The notes beneath the pieces are model-generated. The model saw only the letters and a program-made list of their open reading frames with translations. It was not told where the DNA came from and did not search any database. The translations under genes were made by a program, and so were the position numbers. From NCBI RefSeq assembly GCF_946848805.1, contig NZ_CAMPFU010000007.1:38038-102037 (forward strand): a stretch of 64,000 nt of DNA. Direction: 5' to 3'. The DNA is from Deinococcus sp. Marseille-Q6407 (GTDB lineage: Bacteria; Deinococcota; Deinococci; Deinococcales; Deinococcaceae). Below are positions 1 to 10,716 of the stretch, piece after piece. Position 1 is the stretch's first letter. Every line of letters starts with the position of its first letter.

Positions 1-2
1 TC

Positions 3-2528
3 TCTGAAACCCTGGAGCTGTCCAGCGACCTGATTGCTCAGATGGTGCAGGTGGCCGGCGGCGCGGACGCCGCCCTTGATGAGCCGACCGCCCGCCTGAG
101 CCTACGGCTGCAACTGCTGGCCGGAGGCCACGACTGGGCCGAAGTGATCGCCCGCGAAGCCCAGCGGACTGCCGCCGCGCAGGCAGCGCTGGCCGCTGGG
201 CCCATCGCCGGACCTGAAACCAGCGCCCTGGAAACTGAACTGGCCGCTTTCGGCCGTGAGAACGGTGACGTGCTGGACTACTTCGCGCCCGAGGTGCAGG
301 AACATATCGACGCGCTGCGGGCCCAGCTGGAACGCAGCGATGACGATATCAGCATCGACGAGATGTTCCGCTCGGCACACACCATCAAGGGCAGTTCCTA
401 CATGGTGGGCCTGCAACCGCTGGGCGACTTTGCCCACCGCCTCGAAGACCTGTTCGGCGCCGTGCGCGACGGTGCGCAGCGCCTGGACGGCCCGGTGCTG
501 GACACCATCGATCAGGCCGCCGACGTGCTGGCGCGGATGCTGGAACTGGTCCAGGGCGGCCAGGGCAAGGTGGCCGCTGACGCTGCCCAGCTGGGCGAGC
601 GCCTTCAGCTGCTGGCGCTGGGCCGCAGCTGGGAGAGCGTGCTGGACGCCGAACGGACGGCCGAGCCGCGCGCTGCAGCGCCGCAGAGCCGCCCCGCTGC
701 GCTGCTGCCGGCGCGCACCAGCGTGCGGGTAGACACCCGCCGCCTGGAAAACCTGATGGACCAGGTGGGGGACTTGGTGGTCTCGCGCGCCCGGCTGGAA
801 CAGGCGCTGGGGCAGTTCGCCGCTCTGCAAAGTGCCCTCGACCAGTCGCAGGCCCGCTTCAGCCGCACGGTGCGTGACTTCGAAGAACGCTACCTGAACC
901 CCGACATGGTCACGGACCGCACGGCCGATACCGGCCGCACGGCTGTGCAGGGCACTGACCTCAGCGAGCAGTTCGATGAGCTGGAATTCGACACCTACAA
1001 CGACTTGAACATCCTGGCACGGTCCATGACCGAGCTGGCCGCCGACTTCTCGGAAGTGCGCTCGCGCTTTGAAACCGGGCTGCGCACCCTGCAGGAAGAA
1101 AGCGAAGACCTCGGCAAGCTGACGCGCCGCCTGCGCCTGGACCTCAGCCGCACCAGCCGGGTGCCGTTCAGCGGCACTGCTGGGCGACTGCGCCGCTGGG
1201 CCTGTGAGCGCGAGGACCGCCTAAGCCTAAGCATCGAAGGCGAAAGCACCGAAGTGGACACCGCCGTGCTGCAGCAACTGGCCGAACCGCTGTTGCACCT
1301 GCTGAATAACGCCGCCAGCCACGGCATCGCCGCGCCCGAAGTGCGCCGCGCCGCCGGCAAACCCGAAAAGGGTGAAGTCACGGTGCAGGTGAACGAAGCG
1401 GGCAACTTCTTGGAAGTGACGGTCGCGGACGACGGTCAGGGACTGGACCTGGACGCCATCCGCATCCGGGCGCTGGAAAAGGGCCTGCGTTCGGCGCAGG
1501 AGCTGGAGCAGATGAGCCAGAGCGATCTGGCCCGCCTGATTCTGCTGCCGGGTCTTTCGACCGCCCAGACCGTCAGCTCCGAAGCGGGGCGCGGGGTGGG
1601 CATGGACGTGGTGGCCAGCACGCTGCGCCAGATGGGCGGCGACCTGCTGATCCGCTCGGCGCCCGGCCAGGGTACCGCCTTTACCATGCGCATTCCCACC
1701 AACCAGCGCATCACCGACCTGCTCACCTGCCGGGTGGGCGATTCGGAAGTGGCTTTCGCGGTAGGCACCGTGCGGGTGCTGCTGGAACGCCGCGCCGGCG
1801 AACTGCTCAGCGGCGAGGGTGGCCCCGAGCTGCTGCTGGACGGCGAACGCCTGCCGGTCATTGATCTGCGGCGTATCTGGGGTGTGGACCAGCCCAGCGA
1901 CAGCTACAGCCTGGTAGTACTAAACTCGGTGGCAGGAGACGTGGCCGTGCGGGTCGACAGTTTCGGCGACATTGACGAAACAGCCGTGGGTGCCCTGGGC
2001 GGCGCCCTGGCGCAGCTGGATTACCTGTCCGGCACTGCCGTCTCGGCCAGCGGCCAGGCGATGCCCATCATCGACCCGGCCGGCGTGGCCCGGCTGGCCC
2101 GCCGCCGTGACATGTGGCTGCGCCCGGAAGTGCGCGGTCCGGTGATTGCCCGGCAGGCGGCCCGGGTGCTGCTGGTGGACGACTCGCTCTCGGTGCGCCG
2201 GCTGGTCAGCCGCATGCTGGAGCGTGGTGGCTACGAGGTGGTCACCGCCGCCGATGGCCAGGAAGCCCTGGACCTGTTGCAGCTGGACACCCGCTTCGAT
2301 CTGGTCATCTCGGATCTGGAAATGCCGCGCATGAACGGCTACGAATTGCTCTCGTCGCTGCGTGCCCGGCCGGCCACCGCTGCGCTGCCTTTGGTCGTGA
2401 TGACCACCCGCGCCGGTGAAAAGCACCAGCGGCTGGCCTTCCAGCTGGGTGCCAACGACTACTTCAGCAAGCCGGTGGATGAAGCCCTGCTGCTGCGGCG
2501 CCTGGGCAGTATGCTGAGCGAAACATGA
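3..2528 (+). CDS. CheA-like hybrid histidine kinase/response regulator (5' end outside window)
   Basis: The reading frame is open to the window edge, so the N-terminus lies upstream; the first internal ATG is at 42. Order of domains: an Hpt domain with the phospho-acceptor box HTIKGSS, a dimerisation segment, a GHKL ATPase domain (N-box LLNNAASHGI, then GRGVGMDVV), a CheW-like coupling domain and a C-terminal receiver starting RVLLVDDSLSVRR with phospho-Asp in ISDLEMPRMNGYE and the conserved Lys in SKPVD. This is the architecture of ChpA/PilL/FrzE-type kinases, which phosphorylate their own and separate receivers to steer twitching or gliding. The next gene overlaps by ATGA. The partner receptor and the exact output are not visible. 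Confidence 0.92.
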   Translation, partial: SETLELSSDLIAQMVQVAGGADAALDEPTARLSLRLQLLAGGHDWAEVIAREAQRTAAAQAALAAGPIAGPETSALETELAAFGRENGDVLDYFAPEVQEHIDALRAQLERSDDDISIDEMFRSAHTIKGSSYMVGLQPLGDFAHRLEDLFGAVRDGAQRLDGPVLDTIDQAADVLARMLELVQGGQGKVAADAAQLGERLQLLALGRSWESVLDAERTAEPRAAAPQSRPAALLPARTSVRVDTRRLENLMDQVGDLVVSRARLEQALGQFAALQSALDQSQARFSRTVRDFEERYLNPDMVTDRTADTGRTAVQGTDLSEQFDELEFDTYNDLNILARSMTELAADFSEVRSRFETGLRTLQEESEDLGKLTRRLRLDLSRTSRVPFSGTAGRLRRWACEREDRLSLSIEGESTEVDTAVLQQLAEPLLHLLNNAASHGIAAPEVRRAAGKPEKGEVTVQVNEAGNFLEVTVADDGQGLDLDAIRIRALEKGLRSAQELEQMSQSDLARLILLPGLSTAQTVSSEAGRGVGMDVVASTLRQMGGDLLIRSAPGQGTAFTMRIPTNQRITDLLTCRVGDSEVAFAVGTVRVLLERRAGELLSGEGGPELLLDGERLPVIDLRRIWGVDQPSDSYSLVVLNSVAGDVAVRVDSFGDIDETAVGALGGALAQLDYLSGTAVSASGQAMPIIDPAGVARLARRRDMWLRPEVRGPVIARQAARVLLVDDSLSVRRLVSRMLERGGYEVVTAADGQEALDLLQLDTRFDLVISDLEMPRMNGYELLSSLRARPATAALPLVVMTTRAGEKHQRLAFQLGANDYFSKPVDEALLLRRLGSMLSET

Positions 2529-3289
2529 AGCAGATCTTCGTGCTGGTTCCCAACCCGGCCCGCGCCCAGCTGATTCGCCGGCTGGTGGAAGCGGCCGGGG
2601 CGCACGCTCACCTCAGCGACGGGGCCCTGCCGGCCCTGACCGAACTGGAGCGGACCCCCGCCGACGCCGTGATCTGTGCCGAGGACGCCGGCGACATGAG
2701 CGGTGAGGATTTTCGCAACATCCTGCGGTTCGAGCCGGCCACCCGGGATACCCCGGTGTACCTGCTGACCGCGCAGGCCGGCGAGCAGCACACCGAGCCG
2801 CCCAACTATGACCTGCCTCCCGAAACCGGCACGGTGGCCCTGGTGCGCCAGGTGCTGAGCGACCTGGGGGTTGACCCATCGCCGGCGCTGCCCTGCGACG
2901 ACTCCCCCGGCGATCTACACGGCGGCGTGGGTGATCCGGGCGCAGGTGGCCTGGGCCTGCCCGAACTGCTCAGCTGGGTGGCGGCCATGGAGCTGGACGG
3001 TCACTGGCTGATCGACACCGGCGCCGGGCAAGAAGGCTACCTGCTGATGCAGGGCGGTGACGTGGCCTATGCCGAATTCGGCGAGTATTCCGGTCGCCAG
3101 GCCCTGCTGGAACTGCTGGACCTGGCCGAGCAGGACTCCGGGAGCCACTTCCGGTTCTGCCGCGCCGAGCTGCCGCCCGACCTGGCCGAACCCGACGCCC
3201 GCAATATCGAAGAACGCACCGAGCGCCTGCTGATGGAAGTCGCTGTGGATCTGGACCACCGGCACGCCGAGCGGGACGCCCTTCTGTAA
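2525..3289 (+). CDS. DUF4388 (PatA-like) protein with degenerate receiver domain
   Basis: The start overlaps the stop of the hybrid kinase (ATGA), so the two are translationally coupled. The N-terminal 85 residues resemble a receiver fold but the expected phospho-Asp is not recognisable (PADAVICAED), suggesting a pseudo-receiver. After a Pro/Asp/Gly-rich linker, about residues 145-245 match DUF4388, including the pattern GYLLMQGGDVAYAEFGEYSG, a domain found in PatA-like response regulators and gliding-linked proteins. It probably acts as an output or scaffold partner of the CheA-like kinase. The family assignment is fairly firm; the role is inferred from context. Confidence 0.8.
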   Translation: MKQIFVLVPNPARAQLIRRLVEAAGAHAHLSDGALPALTELERTPADAVICAEDAGDMSGEDFRNILRFEPATRDTPVYLLTAQAGEQHTEPPNYDLPPETGTVALVRQVLSDLGVDPSPALPCDDSPGDLHGGVGDPGAGGLGLPELLSWVAAMELDGHWLIDTGAGQEGYLLMQGGDVAYAEFGEYSGRQALLELLDLAEQDSGSHFRFCRAELPPDLAEPDARNIEERTERLLMEVAVDLDHRHAERDALL

Positions 3290-3321
3290 ATTTTTTCTGC
3301 CCCTATTTCCGAGGAGACTCC

Positions 3322-4095
3322 ATGAGCCATGTTTTCGTGATTGACGACAGCATCAGTGTCCGCAAGGCGCTGGAGCTGGCCCTGACCAAAGAAGGCCTGC
3401 AGGTCCGCAGCGCCGCCAGTGCCGAGCAGGCGCTGGATCTGCTGGACAATGAACCCACCGACCTGATCATCGCGGACGTAATTATGCCGGGCATGAGCGG
3501 CTTCGAGCTGTGCCAACGCCTGAAGGCCGACGAAGCCCACCGCGACATTCCGCTGCTGATTATCAGCGGCAACGTGGATTCGGATATCCGCCAGCAAGCC
3601 CAGGACGCAGGCGCGGCCGGGGTACTGAAAAAACCTTTCCGCCAGGAAGAACTGCTGCCAGCGGTGCAGCAAGCGCTAGCCAGCCTCTCTGCCGCAGATA
3701 CGGTAGTGTCCCCTGCGCTGGCTGCCACCCCAGCCACAGATCTTCCAGAGGCCACGGAGCCAGCGGCCGAACCGATGGTCAACCCGCCGGCTGAAGCGGC
3801 CCGGCCCCAGCAACACAGCGGCGTGTTCAGCGCCATGGTCAAGCGGGCGGCCCAGGCCCCCGGTGCGCTGAGTGCGGCCCTGATCGAGCGCGACGGCACA
3901 GTCCTGGAACGCCATGGTGACCCGCTGCCCGACAACATCGGCCAGTTCGCCCGCTTCTATATGGGCACTGCTGACTTCCTGGCCGGGCGGGTCGGTGAAA
4001 GCGGCGCCGGACAGCTGGACCTGGAACTGGGCAGCAAACGCCTGACCATCCGCGGCCTGGGCGACAAACTGCTGGTCAGCCTCAGCCGCCTCTGA
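3322..4095 (+). CDS. Response regulator with C-terminal roadblock-like domain
   Basis: Residues 1-120 form an intact receiver: acidic pair in VFVIDDSISVRK, phospho-Asp in DLIIADVIMPGMSG, and Lys in VLKKPFR. An Ala/Pro-rich linker of about 45 residues follows. The last 90 residues (FSAMVKRAAQAPGALSAALI to the end) look like a roadblock/LC7-type fold as found with gliding-motility GTPase systems; that part is a weaker call. The gene is 32 nt after the DUF4388 gene and has the ribosome site GAGGAG before ATG. It closes the three-gene signalling operon, which ends in the terminator at 4115. Confidence 0.85.
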   Translation: MSHVFVIDDSISVRKALELALTKEGLQVRSAASAEQALDLLDNEPTDLIIADVIMPGMSGFELCQRLKADEAHRDIPLLIISGNVDSDIRQQAQDAGAAGVLKKPFRQEELLPAVQQALASLSAADTVVSPALAATPATDLPEATEPAAEPMVNPPAEAARPQQHSGVFSAMVKRAAQAPGALSAALIERDGTVLERHGDPLPDNIGQFARFYMGTADFLAGRVGESGAGQLDLELGSKRLTIRGLGDKLLVSLSRL

Positions 4096-4114
4096 GCTTT
4101 TTCTGCCCGGCTCT

Positions 4115-4146
4115 CCCCTGCCTTACCCGGCAGGGGGTTTTTATTT
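4115..4146 (+). terminator. Rho-independent terminator of signalling operon
   Basis: An 8-bp perfect stem (CCCCTGCC / GGCAGGGG) with a 6-nt loop is followed by GTTTTTATTT, 20 nt after the response-regulator stop codon. Confidence 0.85.
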
Positions 4147-4240
4147 CAGGTCCCTGCCCTGGGCCAAAGTCCCGGCTGCTTTTCACGCCGGTCAGTAGAG
4201 CAGGCGGCGGGCAGGTGCAAGCCAGAGGACAAACTCAGGC

Positions 4241-4288
4241 ACGAAAAAAAGGAGGCAGTGCTCCCCAGGGGAAACGCTGGCCTCCTTT
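4241..4288 (-). terminator. Rho-independent terminator of lpd
   Basis: Read on the minus strand, AAAGGAGGC ... GCCTCCTTT forms a 9-bp stem followed by a run of T (the A-run at 4244-4250 on the plus strand), just beyond the lpd stop. Confidence 0.8.
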
Positions 4289-4310
4289 CTCGCTCAGTTC
4301 CAGGCAGAAC

Positions 4311-5717
<1,407 letters not shown>

Positions 5718-5724
5718 GGTGCTC

Positions 5725-5730
5725 AGTCTA
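5725..5730 (-). promoter_or_regulatory. -10 element of leaderless lpd promoter
   Basis: TAGACT on the minus strand, 7 nt before the lpd ATG. The same hexamer at the same distance precedes the GH3 gene (23996-24001), and TATAGT does so for the MBL gene (57858-57863). Confidence 0.6.
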
Positions 5731-5791
5731 ACGCCGGCAGCAGCGCCGAACGGGGGTTGTCTCGCACTCAGGGACAAAGCCCCCGCCCCTA

Positions 5792-7369
5792 CTAAGGTAA
5801 GTGCGCAAAGTACCCAGTCAGCCCAGCCGCCACTGCCTGAGCGTAGGCTTCCTGGCCAGCCGAACTCATCAGCAGCTGCAGGTTCTGGGGATCGGTCAGG
5901 TAGCCCAGTTCCAGCAGCACGCTGGGCTGCGAGGTGGGCCGGGTCAGCGCCAGATCGGCGCCGGGATGTAGGCCGTCGTCGCCAGCCTCAGGCAACGCCG
6001 ACACCAGCGCCGCCTGCAGCGCAGCGGCCAGCGGACGGGCCTGCGGATGGCTGAAATAACTGCCGATGCCGCGCACCGAGCGGGGGTCCCGGCCATCGGG
6101 AATAGCGTTGGCATGAATGCTGACCAGCACGTCGGCATTCTGCTGCTCGGCCAGTAAAGGGCGCTGATAAAGCGGAACGGTCCGGTCGTCCCCACGGGTC
6201 AGGACGACTGTGGCCCCGCGCTGCCGCAGCAGCTCAGCGGCCCGCAGCGTGATGGGCAGGGTCAGGTCCTTTTCCGGCACCCGCAGCGCGCCGGCGCCGC
6301 CCAACTCGCTGCCACCGTGCCCGGCGTCCAGCACGATTCGTCGGCCGGTCAGCGGGCCGGGCAGGGGCGCCAGCCGGTAGCGCAGTACCAGGAAGTCACC
6401 GCCAGGCTGACCAGCTGCCGAACGGTAAAAAGCCTGATAGCCGTGCAGCGGCCGGGGCAAAGCCAGGTCCAGAGTGAGAGCCGCGCCCTGCTGCGCCGCT
6501 TGTAATGAGGGCTGCTGGCCGGCTGGCCACTCCCCCACCCGCTGCGCTCCTATCAGGCTCAAGCGCAGGCCACCATCTGCCGTCTCGGACAGCTGAAAAG
6601 GCGTCCGGGCCGACACCAGCCAGCTCACTTCCTGCCACTCGCCCGGCCCGGCAGCGGTCCAGTGCGGCGCACCCACCACCGCTGTCTGCGGCAGAGTGCC
6701 GGGCGGGAGTAGCCTCAGAGTGTTGCTGCTGGCCCACAGCAGCTGTCCATCGGCCAGTTGGACCCGGCTGAGGTCGCCGCGAGTACCGACCACCGCCACC
6801 CGCTGTCCAGAGCGGCCATACAGTGCCGCTTGACCCGCATCATTTTCCCAAGCGGCCTGCACGGTATTCAGTCCCACACCTGCCTCAGAAGCTTGGACCT
6901 CGGCCTGGCGCGGCGACGGCAGCGGGTGGTAAGGCAATTCCGGACGGGCCGCTGGCATCTGGCGGATAACCTGCAGGGTACCTGTCCAGGTCTGGCCGCC
7001 CCGGTGGCTGGTCAGCCGCAGCAGATTCGTCCCCGGCTGCAGCGGCACCCATTCGATAAACAGGCCATCAGGCCCCAGCGTGATGGGCTGCCCGTTCAGC
7101 TGCAGCGTGGCCCCGGGCAGCACACTGCCTTCCAGCAACACATGATCAGCCGAGACCCGGTGACCATTGTCCGGATAAGCCACAAAAATGGGTGCCCGCG
7201 GGTGATCGAGCGTCTGAATCTCTCTGGCTGGTGGCAACGACTGCGCCGCCGCCGGCATGGCAGCTGCCAGAGCGATCAGGCCCAGCCCTAGCAGCGCGGC
7301 TGGCCGCCTGTGGCCCCGCCGGAAAACAGCGTTCCACAGACGCCGAATGTGTAGAAAATGCTGTTTCAT
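5792..7369 (-). CDS. Secreted N-acetylmuramoyl-L-alanine amidase (Amidase_3)
   Basis: Zinc amidase that cuts the bond between muramic acid and the peptide stem. The C-terminal ~185 residues hold the Amidase_3 domain: zinc ligands in [11 protein letters not shown] (His), the Glu in VPEKDLTL, the second His in SIHANA, and the catalytic Glu in [10 protein letters not shown]. The N-terminus is a signal peptide: a basic stretch, then [19 protein letters not shown]. The middle (~300 residues) looks like AMIN-type and SH3-like beta domains for wall targeting. The start at 7369 is preferred over 7414 because a strong ribosome site AGGAGGG sits 5 nt upstream and the signal peptide then begins MKQHFLH. 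Likely role: wall turnover or daughter-cell separation. Confidence 0.9.
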   Translation of the reverse strand: MKQHFLHIRRLWNAVFRRGHRRPAALLGLGLIALAAAMPAAAQSLPPAREIQTLDHPRAPIFVAYPDNGHRVSADHVLLEGSVLPGATLQLNGQPITLGPDGLFIEWVPLQPGTNLLRLTSHRGGQTWTGTLQVIRQMPAARPELPYHPLPSPRQAEVQASEAGVGLNTVQAAWENDAGQAALYGRSGQRVAVVGTRGDLSRVQLADGQLLWASSNTLRLLPPGTLPQTAVVGAPHWTAAGPGEWQEVSWLVSARTPFQLSETADGGLRLSLIGAQRVGEWPAGQQPSLQAAQQGAALTLDLALPRPLHGYQAFYRSAAGQPGGDFLVLRYRLAPLPGPLTGRRIVLDAGHGGSELGGAGALRVPEKDLTLPITLRAAELLRQRGATVVLTRGDDRTVPLYQRPLLAEQQNADVLVSIHANAIPDGRDPRSVRGIGSYFSHPQARPLAAALQAALVSALPEAGDDGLHPGADLALTRPTSQPSVLLELGYLTDPQNLQLLMSSAGQEAYAQAVAAGLTGYFAHLP

Positions 7370-7691
7370 GCTTGCCCTCCTGGCTTCCCAACTCTGACTT
7401 ACTGTAAAAGACACCGGTGAGAAGAAAGGATCAGCCCGAGGGCCACTGCCCTTTCTTCAGAGCCAGCATCCATGTTTTCAGCAGAACATAAATTTTGATT
7501 TTTGGCGGTCGGACGCCAGACAAAAGCAGAAATGCTTACCTTTGTGCCTGCTCTAAGGGGTGTCAGAAGGGGAGCCAGCAGAGATTTACCGTCATAGCCG
7601 CATTTACCTGACGTTTAGAATGGATAGTTTCTAAAGCTGCAATTCACGAGCCTCTGGAAATTGGCCCCTAAGTTGACTCTAAGGAGTTCCC

Positions 7692-9527
7692 ATGAATCTA
7701 CAAGATCAATTCAGTCAGTTTTTTTCTAATCGGGTGCTGGAATTGCTGTCCAGCGCCGTCGGCTTGACCCCTGCTCAGACCCAGTCGGCCCTACGGGCCA
7801 TTTTGCCCCGTCAGCTGGATCAGCTGGCCGAACTGGCCGGTAGTCCTCAGACCTCGGCTAACCTAGGCGACCTCTGGGCCGGGAACGACCTGCCGCAGGA
7901 CCCCGAACAGGCTCTGGCTACCCCTGAAGGAATCAGCCGCCTGGAAACCCTGGGCCAGACCCTCAGCACCCGGCTGTTCAGCGGCAACGCCAGCTGGATG
8001 AACGACGCGGCTCAGTTGGCCGGCGGCAACCAGAGCGCCGCCTCGCGCCTGAGCCAACTGGCCCTGCCGTTGTTGCTGGCGTTCCTGGGCCGCAGCGGTG
8101 TGACCGCACAGAACGCGGCCAGCCAGCTGAGCGGTATGCGCGGCGCTCTAAGCGGCATGCTGCCCGCCGGTCTGGGCGCTGCTGCCAGTGCCGTAACTGC
8201 CACACCGGGCAGCGGCACCGGAGAAATCGTCGATTCGGTGACTGCGCAGCCGGGGGCGCAAGTCAAGGAAGGCAGCGCCGTAAAAGCGGCGACTCCTACC
8301 CCCGCTCCGCAGCCCGAGCCGGAGCGCCACCTGACGGCCGCCCCAGCTCCACAGGACCGCAGCGGCTGCAATCCGCTGTGGCTGCTGCCGTTGCTGCTGC
8401 TGGCCGGCCTGGCCTGGTATCTCTACCAGAACAACCAGAAGACCACCGACACGCCTTCGCAGACCACCGTGTCGGAAAGCACCACTTCCACGACGACCAC
8501 CAGCGCTGCCACGGCGAGCAACAGCAACGAGGGCATTGTGGTGGGCAGCGTGAAGGACGGCGCCGAGCTGCCGCTGGAGCCTTTCGTGCTGAACGGCACG
8601 GCGCCTGCCGACGAGGTCCTGACCATCACCAATCAGAACGGTGAAATCCTGGCAACCGAAACTGCCGACGGCGACGGCAAGTGGGAAGTGGATATGCCCG
8701 CCCCGATGGCTGGCGAGAATGTCTATACCGTCACCGGAACGCCCAGCAATGCAGCCAGCACCTTTAAAGTTCAGGGGGTGGGCACGGCCAGTGGCGCCAC
8801 AACCAGCACCACTTCCACGACTTCTGAAACTGCCACGGCGGCCGCCCCGGCCACCAGCAGTGCTTCGGGCACGGCCAGCGGTGGAACCGCTACCGAAGCT
8901 GCCGTGCCGGTCACCATCACTGAGCCGGCCAGCGGCGCCAACGTACCGGCCGAGTCCTTTACCATCGCCGGGAAGGGCCAGCCCAATGCCAGCTACCGCC
9001 TGTTCGAGGATGGCGTGAACGTGGGCACTTTCTTCGCCGACGAGAACGGGGCCTGGAGCGCCGACGTGACCGCTCCCGAACCCGGCAACCGCAAGTACGT
9101 GGTTGTGAACGAAGACGGCAACCAGGCCGCCACCCTACCGGTGGTGGTCAGCCAGCCGGTTGCCTCCAAGGACTGCTCGGCCAACGATGTGCTGAGCCTG
9201 AGCCTGGATAACGGCGACACCGTAAGCGCACCCTTCCGTTTCGGCGGCACCGGCAGCGCCAAGAACTACACTGTGCGGGTGCTGCGCGGCAAGGAAGGAA
9301 TCGGCAAAACCAACGTCAAGAACGGCACCAACTGCTCCTGGAGCTACCTGAGCGAACCGGGCGGCCCTGAAGACGAAGTGGGCGAAATCACCTATGAAGT
9401 GACCCCCGAAGGCGCCACCGCGCCCGAAAGCACCATTACCCTGAACGTGGTGCAAAGCGGTGTGAACTTCAAAAACGGCGAGTATGTGGGCCCCACCGCC
9501 CGCCCGTCGGGCACCACCGCTCAGTAA
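7692..9527 (+). CDS. DUF937 membrane protein with Ig-like repeats
   Basis: The N-terminal ~160 residues (MNLQDQFSQFFSNRVLELLS...) match the DUF937/YidB-type helical domain of unknown function. A Pro/Ala-rich linker follows, then one membrane segment NPLWLLPLLLLAGLAWYLYQ near residue 235, then a Thr/Ser-rich spacer. The C-terminal half holds three Ig-like beta modules with similar openings (for example GSVKDGAELPLEPFVLNG and EPASGANVPAESFTIAGKG), separated by a second Thr/Ala/Ser-rich spacer. The topology suggests a cytoplasmic N-domain and an envelope-exposed C-domain. The ribosome site is AAGGAG before ATG. Two hairpins terminate it. Function unknown; an envelope structural or adhesive role is inference. 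Confidence 0.8.
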   Translation: MNLQDQFSQFFSNRVLELLSSAVGLTPAQTQSALRAILPRQLDQLAELAGSPQTSANLGDLWAGNDLPQDPEQALATPEGISRLETLGQTLSTRLFSGNASWMNDAAQLAGGNQSAASRLSQLALPLLLAFLGRSGVTAQNAASQLSGMRGALSGMLPAGLGAAASAVTATPGSGTGEIVDSVTAQPGAQVKEGSAVKAATPTPAPQPEPERHLTAAPAPQDRSGCNPLWLLPLLLLAGLAWYLYQNNQKTTDTPSQTTVSESTTSTTTTSAATASNSNEGIVVGSVKDGAELPLEPFVLNGTAPADEVLTITNQNGEILATETADGDGKWEVDMPAPMAGENVYTVTGTPSNAASTFKVQGVGTASGATTSTTSTTSETATAAAPATSSASGTASGGTATEAAVPVTITEPASGANVPAESFTIAGKGQPNASYRLFEDGVNVGTFFADENGAWSADVTAPEPGNRKYVVVNEDGNQAATLPVVVSQPVASKDCSANDVLSLSLDNGDTVSAPFRFGGTGSAKNYTVRVLRGKEGIGKTNVKNGTNCSWSYLSEPGGPEDEVGEITYEVTPEGATAPESTITLNVVQSGVNFKNGEYVGPTARPSGTTAQ

Positions 9528-9550
9528 GGCAATTTGAATTGATTCAGCCT

Positions 9551-9572
9551 AGAGGCATGAGAGCCTCTTTCC
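9551..9572 (+). terminator. Terminator after DUF937 gene (first)
   Basis: AGAGGC / GCCTCT 6-bp stem with a 6-nt loop followed by TTTCC, 23 nt after the stop codon. Confidence 0.55.
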
Positions 9573-9591
9573 TGAAACCAGCCATAGAAAG

Positions 9592-9623
9592 TGCACCGGC
9601 CCTAGAGGTCAGGTGCATTTTTT
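9592..9623 (+). terminator. Terminator after DUF937 gene (second)
   Basis: TGCACC / GGTGCA stem followed by six T. With the hairpin at 9551 it forms a tandem terminator between the DUF937 gene and the convergent metX. Confidence 0.6.
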
Positions 9624-9646
9624 ATGGCCGTCCGGTCTATGGTCCT

Positions 9647-10663
9647 TCAGGCCGGTTGATTCAGAAACTCACGGACTATTTCGGGCAGGTGGCCTGGATC
9701 AATCAGAAAAGCGTCATGGCCGTGGGGGCTGTGCAGCTCCCAGTATTCTCCCTGCGGCAGGGCAGTCACCGAGTCGCGCACCTCACGGGCGGTATAGAGC
9801 AGGTCGCTGGAAATCCCCACCGCCAGTACCGGCACCTTGATGGCACGCAATTCGCGGGCAGTGGGCTGAAAAGCGTCCATAGCACGGGTAATCGCCAGGT
9901 AGCTGGCTTCTGAGAAACGGGCGGCCAGCTTCTCGCCGTGGTGCTGCAAGTAGGCCACCACCGGCTGCTCGCCATTGGCACGGTGCGGCTGCCGCTGCGC
10001 CAGACTTTCGGGCGTGCGGTAACTCAGCATGGCAATCTGCCGGGCCACTTTGAGGCCTTCGCCACCCGGCCCTAGGGCAATGGCGCTGCGGGCCGCCGTA
10101 TTCAGGCCCACGGCCCAGGGCGAATGCTGCGCCGGCGCCGCCACGATCACGGCGCGGTCCACCATGTCGGGGTTTTCCAGCAGCCAGGCGTAGGCCAGCA
10201 TGCCCCCCATGCTGCACCCCACCACCTTCACCCGCTGCACGCCCAGATGCTCCATCAGGGCGCGGCCGGCGCGGGCTATATCGCGCAGGGTCAGCGTGGC
10301 CCCTTCCGGCAGGTCTTCAGGACCGCTAGAACCGTTGCAGCCGCCCAACACGTTGCCGCACACGATAAATTCCCGGCTGGGGTCCAGCGGGCGGCCCACT
10401 CCCAGGAAATCGGGCCACCAGGCGTGCACCGCACTGTCGCCGGTCAGGGCATGCAGCACCAGCACTGCTTCCTCGGCCGGCCGGCCGTAGGTGTGGTAGT
10501 TCACCTGGATGTCATGGACTGCCATTCCGCAGTCCAGCAGCAGAGGCTGCTCGCGGAACAGCTTGACGTGGGCAAAAGAGACTTGCGAACGCACTGCCGA
10601 AGCTTGAGCCATCGGAGATTCGGAGTAGTCGTAGTCGAAGCTGGGAGAGTCAGTCACGGTCAA
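9647..10663 (-). CDS. metX: Homoserine O-acetyltransferase
   Basis: Acetylates homoserine with acetyl-CoA, supplying O-acetylhomoserine to MetY encoded just upstream. It is an alpha/beta-hydrolase of the MetX type: family signature [15 protein letters not shown], nucleophile serine in [11 protein letters not shown], and the C-terminal catalytic Asp and His in VGISSDLL and [13 protein letters not shown]. Length 338 aa, slightly shorter than many members. The start codon is TTG at 10663 with AAGGAG six nt upstream; a GTG two codons later is the alternative. It lies 53 nt downstream of metY on the same strand, so both should be under the SAM-I riboswitch at 12180. Selection between acetyl and succinyl donors cannot be settled by eye. 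Confidence 0.92.
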   Translation of the reverse strand: MTVTDSPSFDYDYSESPMAQASAVRSQVSFAHVKLFREQPLLLDCGMAVHDIQVNYHTYGRPAEEAVLVLHALTGDSAVHAWWPDFLGVGRPLDPSREFIVCGNVLGGCNGSSGPEDLPEGATLTLRDIARAGRALMEHLGVQRVKVVGCSMGGMLAYAWLLENPDMVDRAVIVAAPAQHSPWAVGLNTAARSAIALGPGGEGLKVARQIAMLSYRTPESLAQRQPHRANGEQPVVAYLQHHGEKLAARFSEASYLAITRAMDAFQPTARELRAIKVPVLAVGISSDLLYTAREVRDSVTALPQGEYWELHSPHGHDAFLIDPGHLPEIVREFLNQPA

Positions 10664-10716
10664 GGGACGCTCCTTTCTGCCGCCAGTATCCCAGAACTAT
10701 GCACGGTCCTTGTCTG